In this document: positions 8,568 to 20,020 of the stretch, piece after piece
How the letters are laid out: each line of letters starts with the position of its first letter
Position numbering within the stretch: position 1 is the stretch's first letter
Assembly: GCA_002007465.1 (NCBI GenBank)
Contig: LNAC01000777.1
Location: 274,568 to 338,567, forward strand
Direction of reading: 5' to 3'
Length of the DNA stretch: 64,000 nt
From: Ailurus styani
Lineage: Eukaryota > Chordata > Mammalia > Carnivora > Ailuridae
Notes under the pieces: generated by a model
What the model saw: the letters and a program-made list of their open reading frames with translations, nothing else
What the model was told of the DNA's origin: nothing
The model's database searches: none
Made by a program: the position numbers and the translations under genes

Positions 8568-10731
8568 GAGCCCAGAGGTTCTTGATTGCCTTAAGCCCCA
8601 AATAGTTCACATGCCAAAGTGGCACATTTTGGGGATACTTGATCCCCCTCAGTTTCCAGAACATCACTTTGGGAAAGCTGACCTTCATTTTTAGAACAAT
8701 TTGGCTCTGGCTGAGTTTCCACAAAATAAATGAAAAATCTCCAATTCTGGGACCACCAGTTTAGAACTCCCACCCTCCTCTCTCTAATACAAGCATGACG
8801 CAGAAAGAGATTCCTCCCTCTCCTTTTGCCCAAGTGCTCCTCTTTTGTGATTCCTGTGCTCAGACAGAGGTCAGTGGCCATGTAAGATTTCCTGGGGTGC
8901 ACTGGGAAAGAGGCAAGAGAGTCTCTGGGCACTATGTTCTGAGGCACGGCCATCAAGGCAGTACCCTCAGGTGGGCCAGGTTCTTAAGGCCATTCAGGGA
9001 GAGACAAAAGGTGTTTGCTCTTCAAGGCATTTGCTTTGCTTTTCCAATGAACTTATCACAGGAAGAGCCATACTTGCAGCCTCAGAAAGTGTAGTAATAG
9101 GAATTCTAAGCCTCAAGCTCTTTTAGTACTTTATGTAATCTGCACAACAACACTGGGAGGAAGTTTTGATGAGTCCAGTTTTAAAGATGAAGAAAATGAA
9201 TATATTGCATGCTTTCCAAGATCCTACAGCTAGTAAATGGCAGAGTTAGGATTTGAGTTCAGGTCTAGAGGATTCTGAATTTGCTTGTGGGTAGGGGCTG
9301 TGGTTAATCCCAAGGAAGGGGAAAACAATAAAGGAAAATAATACCTGGCTAGAAGGCTCTGGGAGGTGGGAGGGTCAATGTCTCCTAACCCCAGTCTTTG
9401 ACCTCTTAGCCTGCACTCCGCTGCCTCCTGTGCCTTTCCCCAAATTGTGACTGTCTAACAAAGACTAGAGCCAGAGCCAGGTGAACAGGCTAGGAGACAT
9501 GGGCATCTTTGTGGTTGTCTTCATGGCCCCTCCCAAGGCATTGTTCAGCCTACCAACAAAAGACACTTACTCAATCGTGGCCCTTGGCCTGAGCGGATTT
9601 TTCTGTCCTTTCCTCAAGGTCCCACCTTAATTCACAGAAATGCATTAGTAGGGACCCAGAGAAGGCTCATGCCTGCAGTTCACAGGAAAGACATCCTTCC
9701 TGTTTTCCTGGAGAGTATGCCTCAGGCTCTGCTCTCACAATGCCTCTTGGTGGAATAAGGATGGCCTAAGGAGTTCTACCTTTAGTGAGACTTTGATGCA
9801 AAAGAGCTTATCCTCTGGACGGATGCAGTGGGCTCCATATGTACAGGCCATGGAAGAAAGGCTACATTCCTGCCCAGGATTCCTTGACTGTGTTAGCCAT
9901 TTTTTCCTTGACTCGTAACAGCATCAAAGTTTGGGAATACCTGGGCAGATATTCCCTATAAAATGTTCATGTTAAAGCATCAATGATACATAAGCACTCT
10001 TTTATTTCCACATCAAAGTATACACGAAAGAAATGTTTGTTCCTTGGGAAGAACACAAAAATAGAAGCCAAGGCCCTTTCCCATCTCCCACAGACAGTTG
10101 GCTTTGCCAGGGCCTTGCTTCGAAAATGAGTCATTTCAGATCCTTGAGTCTGCACTTTTTGGCCTTTTATCAAACTAATAAGTTTAATGTGAGGATCAAA
10201 CCATTATTGCCAGGCAAGAACAAATGGTCTAGGTTTCAGACAAAGCCATATAGAATTTCACAGACTAGAGCCAGAGTTATTCAAAGTTGAACACCCCCAC
10301 CTCTAATTCAATTTATGTATTCAGCGAGGGACTTGGGGAATATACAATTTAAGCTGCAAAACAAGACTATAAAGGGTATTATATATCAATCTGGTTACCA
10401 AAAGAGAAGGCTACAGTCCAGCTTCTCCTTGACACCATGTGGTTTTCTCAAGAGTCCTGTATGTAAATCCAGAAGGCTTTGTGCTGACGAAGCCTTTTGA
10501 TAAGATCAGCCTTAGAACTATAAAAATTTCACTGGGAAAACTAGAAAGAGTTTTGTTTTGAATATGCCATAAGTTTTGAAGAGGTCCCTCCATTGTGCAG
10601 AAGTCTGGGGGGTAATTTCAGAAGCCTAAAATTTGAAAGATTTAGCTGGTATGGGTTTTGATAGGATTAAGTCTGTATTTATGTGGAGTGACAGACTTTA
10701 AGGATCCTGGATAATACGACCCCTCCCTTTG
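8568..10731. other. Unique-looking DNA, one MIR/L2-like patch
   Basis: No gene is recognised. About 9110-9270 (CTACAGCTAGTAAATGGCAG ... GGATTTGAGTTCAGGTC) is an antisense MIR/L2-like fragment. An open frame of 99 codons at 8795-9094 has no recognisable domain. Confidence 0.5.
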
Positions 10732-11102
10732 TGTTATGGGCTAAATTGTGGCCCTTCCCCCACTCTTCCATTTGTTGAAGTCTCAACCCCCAGTACAGAT
10801 GTGACTGTATATGAGATAGGATCTTTATAGCGGTAATTAAGTTAAAATGAGGTCTTTAGGGTGGAGCCTAATCCAATATGACTGGTGTACTTATAAGATA
10901 AGGAGATTAGGACACAGACACACAGAGGAAAGACACAAGAAGATGTTCACCTATAAGACAAGGAGAGAGGCCTCAGTAGAAACCAATCTATCAACACCTT
11001 GATCTCAAACTTCTAGACTTCAAAACTGCGAGAAAATAAATTTCTGTTGTTTAAGCCACCCAGTCTGTGGTATTTTCTTATAGCATTCCTAGTAAACTAA
11101 TG
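10732..11102 (+). mobile_element. MaLR LTR (MLT1-like), plus strand
   Basis: It starts TGTTATGGGCTAAATTGTGG, passes through GAAGTCTCAACCCCCAGTAC and CTAATCCAATATGACTGG, and ends GCCACCCAGTCTGTGGTATT ... AAACTAATGTA. This order of landmarks is that of mammalian MaLR LTRs. The AATAAA-type signal is at about 11035-11040. Confidence 0.85.
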
Positions 11103-11639
11103 TACTTTGTAATAAAGAATGACCTTTATTACAGTTCCAGTAATGACTTGGGAACATAGTGGGGTGACCTAGAAAACCAATCATTAAGCTATCAGCTTCA
11201 CAAAGACATTACACTATAATGAATGAACAAGATAGCCTTCTACCCTCCCTGCCTCTTATGCCTCCGTGCCCTACCCCTAGGGAGTGGAGATGAGAGTGAG
11301 TTCAGACCAGGGGTATAGAGGGGTACAAGATCAGGAATGTTTATTGGGAGCTTTATTTTTGTAACAAGTATGAACTAACAATATAAATGTAGCTAGTAAA
11401 ATGCTACTTTTATTTATTCCTTTCAAACTGAATCAAATATGACCTTAGGCCCTTATTCTGCTTAGTTGGTAGAAAATCCATCTCAGTCATTAATAGGACT
11501 ACCACCAAGGATTTTGCAAAGAGTCTTTCAGTTGATAAATTTACCTTAAATTGATACACTTAAAAATTTGTTTTCTGAAATCACAACATCCCATATCATC
11601 ATCATTATTATTGCTACAATTCACGTCTGGCTTGTAACT
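11103..11639. other. Unique-looking DNA, nothing recognised
   Basis: No repeat landmark or convincing frame is seen between the MaLR LTR and the old L1. Confidence 0.4.
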
Positions 11640-12085
11640 TCACAGTACAATTGATACCTGGCCTATGTCATGACATTTCGTGTACCTATTGTTCAGAGTT
11701 TCTTTTTTTTTCTCTTTATCATTATTTTTTCCTATTCGAAAATAGCATTACTGACCCAACTATTCACCCAACTCAATGTTTCATTTTGTTTTATTTTTGT
11801 AAAGTTATAAAGTTGTGCAGCTGTCACTATAATCCAGTTTTGGAATATTTCCATCACTCCAAAAGGTCCCCTTGTGCCCATCTGCAGTCAGTGCTGGCTC
11901 TCACCCCACCCTTAGACTGTGGGTAATCTTTCTGACTCTATAGGTTTGCCATTTCTAGACATTTCATATCAATAGCATCACTCCATCTGGACTTTTCTTT
12001 CATGTAACATAAGTTTCTGAGGTTCATCTAAGTTGTATTATGTATCTATGGTATTGGCTCTCCTTTTAAAATTATAGACATTTTA

Positions 12086-12431
12086 CAAACAGAGAAAGAC
12101 AGTTATCATATGGTTTCACTTATATGTGGAACATAAGCAATAGCACGGAGGACCATAGGGGAAAGGAGGGAAATCCAATGGGGGAGAATTCAGAGAGGGA
12201 GGATGAACCATGAAAGACTATGAACCTTGAGAAACAGTCTGGGGGTTTTGGAAGGGGAGGAGGGTGGGGAGTGGGTAACAGGGTGATGGGTATCAAGGAG
12301 GGCACATGCTGAGATGAGCACTGGGTGTTAACTAATGAATCATTGAACACAGCATCAAGGACTAATTATGTACTGCACAGTGGCTAACTGGACATAATAA
12401 AAAATAAAATAAGTAAAAAGATAAAAAATAC
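12086..12431 (+). mobile_element. L1 3' end insertion, plus strand
   Basis: Landmarks are ATCATATGGTTTCACTTATA, GATGAGCACTGGGTGTTA and the terminal GGACATAATAAAAAATAAAA. It lies between AATTATAGACATTTTA (ending 12085) and AATTTTAGACATTTTA (ending 12447), and sits in the opposite orientation to its host L1. Confidence 0.88.
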
Positions 12432-13074
12432 AATTTTAGACATTTTAGGGGGCTTACAGGTCTTTTCATGGGTTTATTATCCACATATATTTCTTCTTTG
12501 GTAAAATACTGAAATATTTTGCCTATTTTAAAATTGTGTTGTTTGTTTTCTTACTATTGAGTTGTAAGAATTCTTTACCTATTCTAGATAATTCTTTATC
12601 TACTGTAGATAATCCTTTTATTATATATATGATTTGTAATTCTTTTCTCCCAGTCTGTGTCTTTTACTTTCATTTTCTTAATGCTATCTTTTGAAAACAA
12701 AAGTTATTAATTTTTGCAAAGTCTAATATATGAAATAAATTGTGATCATACTTTTGGAGTCATATCTAAGTAGCCTTTGCCTAACTCAAGGTCACAAAGA
12801 TTTCCTCCTATGTTTTTTTCTAGAAGTTTAACTTTTACATTTAGGTCAGTATTCTATTTTGAGTTGATGTTTGTGCATGGTGTGAGGTAAGGGTTTAATT
12901 TCATTTTTTGGCATAGACCTATCTAGTTGTCCCAGCAATATTTGTTGAAAAAGTAGCCTTTCATCATTGAATTACTTTGACAACTTTGCCCAAAAATGTA
13001 AGAGCTTACTTGTTTGTTTGTTTTTTGTTTTGTTTTCCAGCTTCCTCAACTCAACTTTCTTTTTTTCTCTTTTT

Positions 13075-13262
13075 TCTTTTTTTTAATTTTATTTTTTCCG
13101 TTATCCAAGATTCATTGTTTATGCACCACACCCAGTGCTCCATGCAATACGTGCCCTCCTTAATACCCACCACCAGGCTCACCCATCCCCCCTTCCCTCC
13201 TCCCCTCCATAACCCTCAGTTTGTTTCTCAGAGTCCACAGTTTCTCATGGTTCTTTCTTGAG
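13075..13262 (-). mobile_element. L1 3' end insertion, minus strand
   Basis: A poly-T/AT-rich start is followed by the reversed 3' UTR (GATTCATTGTTTATGCACCA, TAACCCTCAGTTTGTTTCTC). It is the same type as 17147-17385. The duplication could not be defined because the flanks are T-rich. Confidence 0.8.
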
Positions 13263-13656
13263 TTTCCATTCTGTTTTATGGACCCGTGTGAATCCTTGCA
13301 TTAATTTTACACTACCTTGATCACTGTATTAGTTGGAGCTTTATATTTTGTAAACAGGCAGAGGCTCTGTTTGATGAGATACATTTGTTCATGCTCCTTG
13401 GCTCACTCTCGAATTGAATGTAGCTACAGGTTACTTATGAACTTACTTTCTTTAAGCTTAAATTTCCTTATAAGAATCATTAACCATAGATAAACTCATA
13501 TATAGAAGAAGAAACTTGCCAGGAAAAAATGGCAAGGACCTTTCAAACCATGTATTTTAGTCATTCCTGGGGGAATCAGTGTCCACCACAGTTTCATTTA
13601 CAAAGGATGACACAGGCCGGATCTGACTCTTGTGTGGTTTAAATAAATAAGACCCA

Positions 13657-13862
13657 CGGGTGCCTGAGTGTCTCAGTTGGTTGAGTGTCTGACTCTTGAT
13701 TTCAGGTCAGGTCATAATCTCAGGGTCATGAGATCAAACCCCACTTGGGCTCTGTGCTCAATAGGGAGTCTAAGTTTCTCACCTTCCCTCTCCCTCTGCC
13801 CCACCCCTTGCCCTCTAGCTCTCTCTCTCTCAAAAAATAAATAAATAAATCTTAAAAAAACA
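13657..13862 (+). mobile_element. Older CAN-SINE, plus strand
   Basis: The diverged head (GGGTGCCTGAGTGTCTCAGT, GTTGGTTGAGTGTCTGACTC) belongs to the older CAN-SINE type with TCTGACTCTTGATTTC. It ends AAATAAATAAATCTTAAAAA. Confidence 0.92.
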
Positions 13863-15109
13863 ACAACCTGGAAGTCTCATCCCTCAACTGGATAATAGGT
13901 TTGTGTCTTCCCTGATTACCTGCTTGAAACACTGCGGGGTGTCTGCCTGAGATATATACCACATTGACTGGTGGTAATGCCTAGATTTAACTATCACAAA
14001 TTATTATATGGTCTTGTCTTCTTGTATGAATATGGTTTTCTTTACTAAGTTGCAAGCTCTATGTCTTCTACTTTTTGTGCTCTATGTAGTAATCATCACA
14101 TACTTGGCAACAAATAGATTAGTGCTAATTAATGGACCAACTCATTTGTATAGATATAGCCCTCTTTCTGATTCTTTTTAGGAAAAAAAAAGTGACTAGA
14201 TCTGTATTTAGTCCTTAAAATCCTAGCTTTGCTACATTTAAAATTAACTTCTTTACTTCCTGTATCAGTTATTTATCAGTAATATAATAAACTTCCCCAA
14301 ATTTAGTTGCTTAACATAATCACTATTTATTTACTTACAATTCTGAAATATGGTCCTGGCTAAGCTGGACAGTACTTTTGTTGGTCTCACCTAGGGTTAT
14401 TCATAAGTAACAGTCATCTGGAGGATTGACTGTGTGGGATGATCCAAGTTAGTCTCACCTCCATGGCTAGTATGTCTGGTGGGACAGCTGGAAGCTTGGG
14501 GGCTGGCTGGGACTTTGTCTCTCTTATGTGATCTCTCCAGCAAATTTGTCAGGTTTCTTAACACAATAGCTCAGAAATCCAAGAAAGTATGGCCTCTGAA
14601 GGTCTAGGCTTCAGAACTCATGTAACATTTCTGCTGCATTTTATTGGTCATAACAAGTTATGCCAGAGGACAGGAAATGGACTCCACCTCTTGATGAGAG
14701 TAATAGATGTACAATCAGAGGTAGGAGGAATTTGGGGCCACCATATTTACAGATACTGTACCAATATCTGCAGATACTATAGATACTGTACTGCAGATAT
14801 CTCTTGACTTGAGATACTGATGTTGTATGGTAAGTTCTCTTTTATAAGATAACACAGAATAAATGCTCAAAAAGTCATAATTGGCTGGTTGTATAGGTGC
14901 TTCCTGGGAATGCCACAATAGAGGAAGAGGACATTAAATACACTGGAAGTTAAACTTCACAATTTTGTCAAGAGTTTTGTCCCAAGTCCCATGATGTTAA
15001 GGTCATCTCTGCCCGTCATGATGTAATCATTTACTGGAGCACAAGCTCAAACAAATGCTTTTAGTTCAGCTTAATGGAATAAAAAATGTAGCTAAAATAG
15101 AATCCCACT

Positions 15110-15111
<2 letters not shown>
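13863..15111. other. Mostly unique DNA, probable ancient repeat at 14262-14800
   Basis: About 14262-14800 runs from GTATCAGTTATTTATCAG through TTTAGTTGCTTAACATAATC to ATTGGTCATAACAAG. This looks like an ancient mammalian interspersed repeat whose family I could not fix. No coding gene is seen. Confidence 0.4.

Positions 15112-15164
<53 letters not shown>
15112..15164. repeat. (GT)n microsatellite
   Basis: This is about 53 bp of uninterrupted GT dinucleotides, likely polymorphic. Confidence 0.97.
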
Positions 15165-15168
<4 letters not shown>

Positions 15169-15635
15169 CTGTGCTTCCCGCCTCAGGCAGCTCTAGGCCA
15201 TTTTAACTTCATTAGCCATTAAGTTCTTTTGATTCTACTTACTAGATATTCTTCAACTGTCCACTCCTCTTTACCTGCATACTTTACCTCCCCCTCCTTC
15301 CAGGTCTGTTGGGAGGGCTTCCTCACTGACCATCCATCCTTCAGACTCACTCCTCTTCCACAAGACTACCAGTGTGAGTTTTCTAAAATACCCATGCAAC
15401 ATGGCACTCTCATTCCCACAGGATGAAGTCTAAACTCCTTAGCAGAGTGATCTAGACCCTGCCTACCTATCTAGCCATATCTACCTCTACTCTCTGCTTC
15501 CATTCTTTATTGTAGGTGTGGTAAATTATAGTACTTGAAATTCCCTGAACATGCTTTTCTGTTTTAATTCTCTGTGCCTTTACACACACTGTCCACTGTC
15601 CTGGATCCTTCTTTCCCGGCCCCTAACATCCATCT
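15165..15635. other. Unique-looking DNA, nothing recognised
   Basis: No repeat landmark or coding signal could be assigned. Confidence 0.4.
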
Positions 15636-15651
15636 AATAAAATCCCTTCTT

Positions 15652-16091
15652 TTTCTTAAATTTTTTTAAAAATTCTTTTCCCAAGGGGTACAGGTCTGTG
15701 AATCATCAGGCTTACATCTTTCACAGCATTCACCAAAGCACAAACCCTCCCCAATGTCCATAACCCATCCACCCTATCCCTACCCTCCCACCCCCCAGTA
15801 ACCCTCAGTTTGTTTTGTGAGATTAGGAGTCTCTTATGGTTTGTGTCCTTCCCCATCCCATCTTGTTTCATTATTTTTCCCTCCCTACCCCCNTTCATCT
15901 GTTGATGGACATCTAGGTTCTTTCCATAATTTGGCTATTGTGGACATTGCTGCTATAAACATTCAGGTGCACGTGCCCCTGAGGATCACTACCTTTGTGT
16001 CTTTAGTGTAAATACCCAGTAGTGCGATTGCTGGGTCGTAGGGTAGCTCCATTTTCAACTTTTTGAGGAATCTCCATACTGTTTTCCAGAG
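15652..16091 (-). mobile_element. Young L1 3' end with internal gap marked by an N
   Basis: The minus strand carries ORF2 end and 3' UTR. The duplication AATAAAATCCCTTCTT is perfect at 15636-15651 and 16092-16107. At 15893 a single N joins the 3' UTR (CCCTACCCCC) directly to ORF2 sequence (TTCATCTGTTGATGG). The related copy at 57873-58508 has about 190 bp more between these points. Confidence 0.93.
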
Positions 16092-16107
16092 AATAAAATC
16101 CCTTCTT

Positions 16108-16949
16108 AATGCACACATCAACTTCTTAAAGCCCTATGACACGCCATCCAATACAATTACATAAAATATTTTAAAGGTAACATTTCTGAGCGGTTTCAGC
16201 CTGGTGCAATATTTAATGGTGTCATACAGAGTAGCAGATATTGTTGGTTTTCACCCAAAATTTGGTCTTCTTTTTTCTTCCTCACTAAAATACTGATCTA
16301 GCTTAGTTTTTCCACAGTTGCTGTGCTTGGAAGTAGCTAGGCCCTAGCTCCATGGGGAAAACCAATATTGGTCCAAGTCATGATTTTAGCATGGACTTTG
16401 ATGCAATTCTTGCCAATGCAGAGTAAATAGAAATCTGCAGAAATGTTTCCAGGAAAGATTTCTTCAATTTTTAAAGGGAAACACACAAGGAAAAAAATGA
16501 TTCTTTTCCTTCTACTGAATATTATCTTCTATTGAATTTATCCTGCATAAGATAAACCACAACTCGATAAGAATACAATAAAGATGACAGAATCAAAAAT
16601 TGAAAGACAATTGGGTCCTTAACAACATTATTTTGTTGTAGAATTAACAAAGTCTCAAATTGACTTACAGTTAGACCTATTGGTGTGAGATAACAAGTTT
16701 CCTTATCATTTGTGTTTTGAATTTATTGTTACTTGTTGGTTCAGATTGAGTCATATGCTTGTCTAAACTATTATCCTGATCAAAGATGGGAATGTGTTGA
16801 TTAATTTATTCTAAATTTTATGCCCCATCCCTGGACTCTCATGGGAACCAGTTTTATCCAAAACTCTTGGATGCATGTGGTGAGATAACAGGAAAATCAA
16901 GTATTTATTAAGAAAATAGTGGTAGATGTTGGGGAAGCAACCACAATGT
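16108..16949. other. Unique-looking DNA, nothing recognised
   Basis: No repeat or gene landmark was recognised in this moderately AT-rich stretch. Confidence 0.4.
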
Positions 16950-17146
16950 CCTCTACAGGGCATGAAGAACTGGTAAATAGGAGTCATCTATTTTATACAA
17001 ATGTTGATATCTTATGTTTTCATTATCATTCAACTTAATATATTTTCTAACTCTCTTGTGGTTTCTTTATGGATGTATAGATTATTTAGAATAGTGTTGG
17101 TTACCTTCTAAATATTTGGGAATTATCTAGCTATCATATTGTTCTT

Positions 17147-17385
17147 CTTTTCTTTTTTTTAACTTTATTTTTTCAGTGATCCAAGATTCATTGTTTATGC
17201 ACCACATCCAGTGCTCCATGCAATATGTGCTCTCCTTATGACCTACCACCAGGCTCACCCATCCTCCCTCCCCCCCTCCCCTCCATAACCCTCAGTTTGT
17301 TTCTCAGAGTCCACAGTCTCTCATGGTTCGTCTCCCCCTCCGATCTACCCCAATTCACTTTTTCTTTCCTTCTCCTAAAGTCCTC
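17147..17385 (-). mobile_element. L1 3' end insertion, minus strand
   Basis: The poly-T start and reversed 3' UTR (GATTCATTGTTTATGCACCA, CCTCAGTTTGTTTCTCAGAG) are flanked by perfect CATATTGTTCTT at 17135-17146 and 17386-17397. Confidence 0.9.
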
Positions 17386-17942
17386 CATATTGTTCTTATT
17401 TTCTAACATAAGTCTCTATGATGTCAATCTTTTAAAATTTATTGCAACTTGTTTTATGGCATGTGGTCCATTGAAGTGAATGTTTCATTTGTATTTTTAT
17501 TTTTTCATTTATTTTTATTTTTCTTAAACAATGTGTATTACTGGATGTAACATTTTATATAAAACACTACAATTAAGTGAAGGTGACTAATAATATTATT
17601 AAAGTCTTCTATATCCCTACTCATATTTTTGTCTAACTTGTTCTCTAAATTACTGAGAGAATGGAGTTAAAATGTTCAATATTTCTCTATTTATTTCTAT
17701 TATTTTTGCTTGAAATATGTCGAGGATCAGTAGGATTTTTTTCTTGATGAATAAACCCATTTAAAATAATAATGTTCCTCTATTTTTCTGGTAATTCTTC
17801 TTGTCTTGACATCTACATTGTGTAGTATTAATATAACCACACTATTGGCATTGTGTATCTTTTCCATCATTTTATGTTCAAATGGGTCCTTGTATATAAA
17901 ATGTGTCCCTTATAAAGAGCACATAATTGGTACTTGCTTCTT

Positions 17943-18150
17943 TTCTTTAAAAAAAGATTTTATTTATTTATGAGAGAAAGAGAGTGTGTGCACTTGCATG
18001 CATGTGCATGGGGGAGGAAGGGCAGAGGGAGAGGGATAAGCAGACTCCCCACTGAGTTCAGAGCCTGGTAGAAGTTTGATTCCAGGATCCTGAGATCATG
18101 AACTGAGCTAAAGTCAGAGGCTTAAGCGACTGAGTCACCCAGGCACTCCA
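17943..18150 (-). mobile_element. Old CAN-SINE, minus strand
   Basis: It contains AAAGATTTTATTTATTTATG, a GA-rich block with a GCATGCATGTGCATG tract, and the reversed head ACTGAGTCACCCAGGCACTC. Duplication: GTACTTGCTTCTT (17930-17942) / GTACTTGACTCTT (18151-18163). Confidence 0.93.
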
Positions 18151-20020
18151 GTACTTGACTCTTATCCTATGTGGCAATCTGTGCTTTTTAATTGGGAAGC
18201 ACAGCCCATTTATATTTAATAAAATTATTGGGTTTAATTCTACTGTGCTACTATTTGTTTTCTATTTATTTTCTGTGTGCTTTTCTGTTCCTCTTTTTTC
18301 CACCTTTGAGTATTTTTTAGTATTTTGTTCTATCTCCTTTATTAGCTTTGTAGCTCTATATTTTTGGTTATTTATGGATTATAATATGGATTTTTAACTT
18401 TTTGCAGTCTAGTTTCAAATAATATATACTACTTCAAGTACGAAATAAGAACCATGTAACAGAATAATTTCACTTAATCTCTTTGTGCTATTGTCATATA
18501 TTTTACTGCCATATTATGTTATAAACCCTATAATACATTGTTATTATTTTTTGCTTTAAATAATCAATTACCATTTAGAAAATTTAAAGAGAATTTAAGA
18601 GAAAAGGCTTTTATATTTACTCACATATTTATGATTTCACATGTTCTTATTCTTTCCTATAGATACAAATTTCTATCTTTTATCATTTCTCTTCAGTTAA
18701 ATAAACTTCCTTTAGTAAGCATTTTCTATACTCTTGTATTGCTGGAAAAATTCAGCTTTTTAAAATCCAAAAATGTCTTTATTTTACCTTTATGTTTAAA
18801 TATGTTTTCATGGGCATAGACTTTTAGAATTTACGTTTTTCTTTTAACACTCTAAAGATACCATTTCACTTTCTGTTGATCTCCAATATTTCTGATGAGA
18901 AGTCAGCTATATTAATGCATTGTTTTTCTGTCTTATGACTTATTTTCTTTATCATTAGGTTTTGACAACTTGACAATGAGGTAGCTCAGGAGTAGTTTAT
19001 TTGTATTTATCCCAATTAGGACCTGCTCATCTTTACATAGGGGTTGATGTTCTTAAATTTGGAAAACATTTGGCTAACATCTTTTCAAATAACTTTTCTG
19101 TCTCATTTTCTTTTCCTTCTTCTTCTGGAACTCCAGTTATACATAGGTTAGATTTCTTGATACTATCTCACATGTCATTTTGGCTCTATTCAGTGGTTTG
19201 TTGTTGTTGTTGTTTTTAGATCATATTTTTAGTTCTTAAGTTTGAATAATTTCTATTGAAATGATTTGTCTTCAAAGTCATTGATCTTGAAATGTTCTGC
19301 ATTGTGAATATTTCTTAAATTTTTCTGATATTTAATTTTCAATCTGGGAGATTGATTGATTGGTTATTTTAGAATTTCTATTTCCCTCCCAAAATTGTTT
19401 AACTCTTCATCTGTATATCCATCTTTTTCTGCAAATTTCTTAATGTATCTTTTATTTGCTAACTTTAGGTCATTTGTGAATCTGCTTTGTTGAATGCTTT
19501 TTCTCTTGACTATGGACTATATTTTCCTATTTCTTTTAATGTCTAGAAATTTTGATGTATGTTGGACACTGTGAATGATATGGTATAAAAATTCTAGATT
19601 GGATTATGTTCTTGTGAAAATTTGGAGTTCTATTCTGACAGGAAATTAATACCCCATGCAAAATATTTCCTTTATGGGATTTTATCCCCCCTTAATTTTT
19701 AGCCACTGTGGCAGTTTCAAACTATGATCTCTGGTTTTTTAGCTCAATAAGACTGTGGCCTTTCCCTGAGATCTACTCCCCATGTAGACTGTGAAGGAGT
19801 GCCCAGAAGGGGAAAAAAAATGCATTAATGTGGATCTCATCTTGTCTTTTTTTTTCTTTTTCAAGAGTTGAATCTTCTCCAATTTCTGCCTCTTTTGTTC
19901 CCTCTCTAGTGCCTCCAAATGTTTGTAGTCTATCTTTTGTTTGAAGTTTGTAATTGATGCTGGCAGGAAAGTTAGTCTAGTATAAACTGTTTTGTTATTT
20001 CTAGAAGCTAGAAATCTCCA

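Larger units (their letters stand above)
11640..13385 (-). mobile_element. Old antisense L1 with two younger L1 insertions
   Basis: The plus strand reads as the reverse of L1 3' UTR and ORF2: the GACATTTCATATCAATAGCA region, then TTGTCCCAGCAATATTTGTT and ATTTTACACTACCTTGATCA. Divergence is high. It is interrupted at 12086-12431 and about 13075-13262. Confidence 0.8.
16950..20020 (-). mobile_element. Long degraded antisense L1 (ORF2 5' part, ORF1 region)
   Basis: The reversed landmarks run in L1 order: TAGATTATTTAGAATAGTGT, CTATATCCCTACTCATATTT, ATTAATATAACCACAC, GCCCATTTATATTTAAT, and the ORF1-side sequence ending near 20020. It is strongly diverged, with interruptions at 17147-17385 and 17943-18150. 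Confidence 0.78.

Noticed and set aside
8795..9094. 99-codon frame in unique DNA
   Set aside because: No recognisable motif, and a 121-codon frame overlaps it on the other strand; chance is likely.
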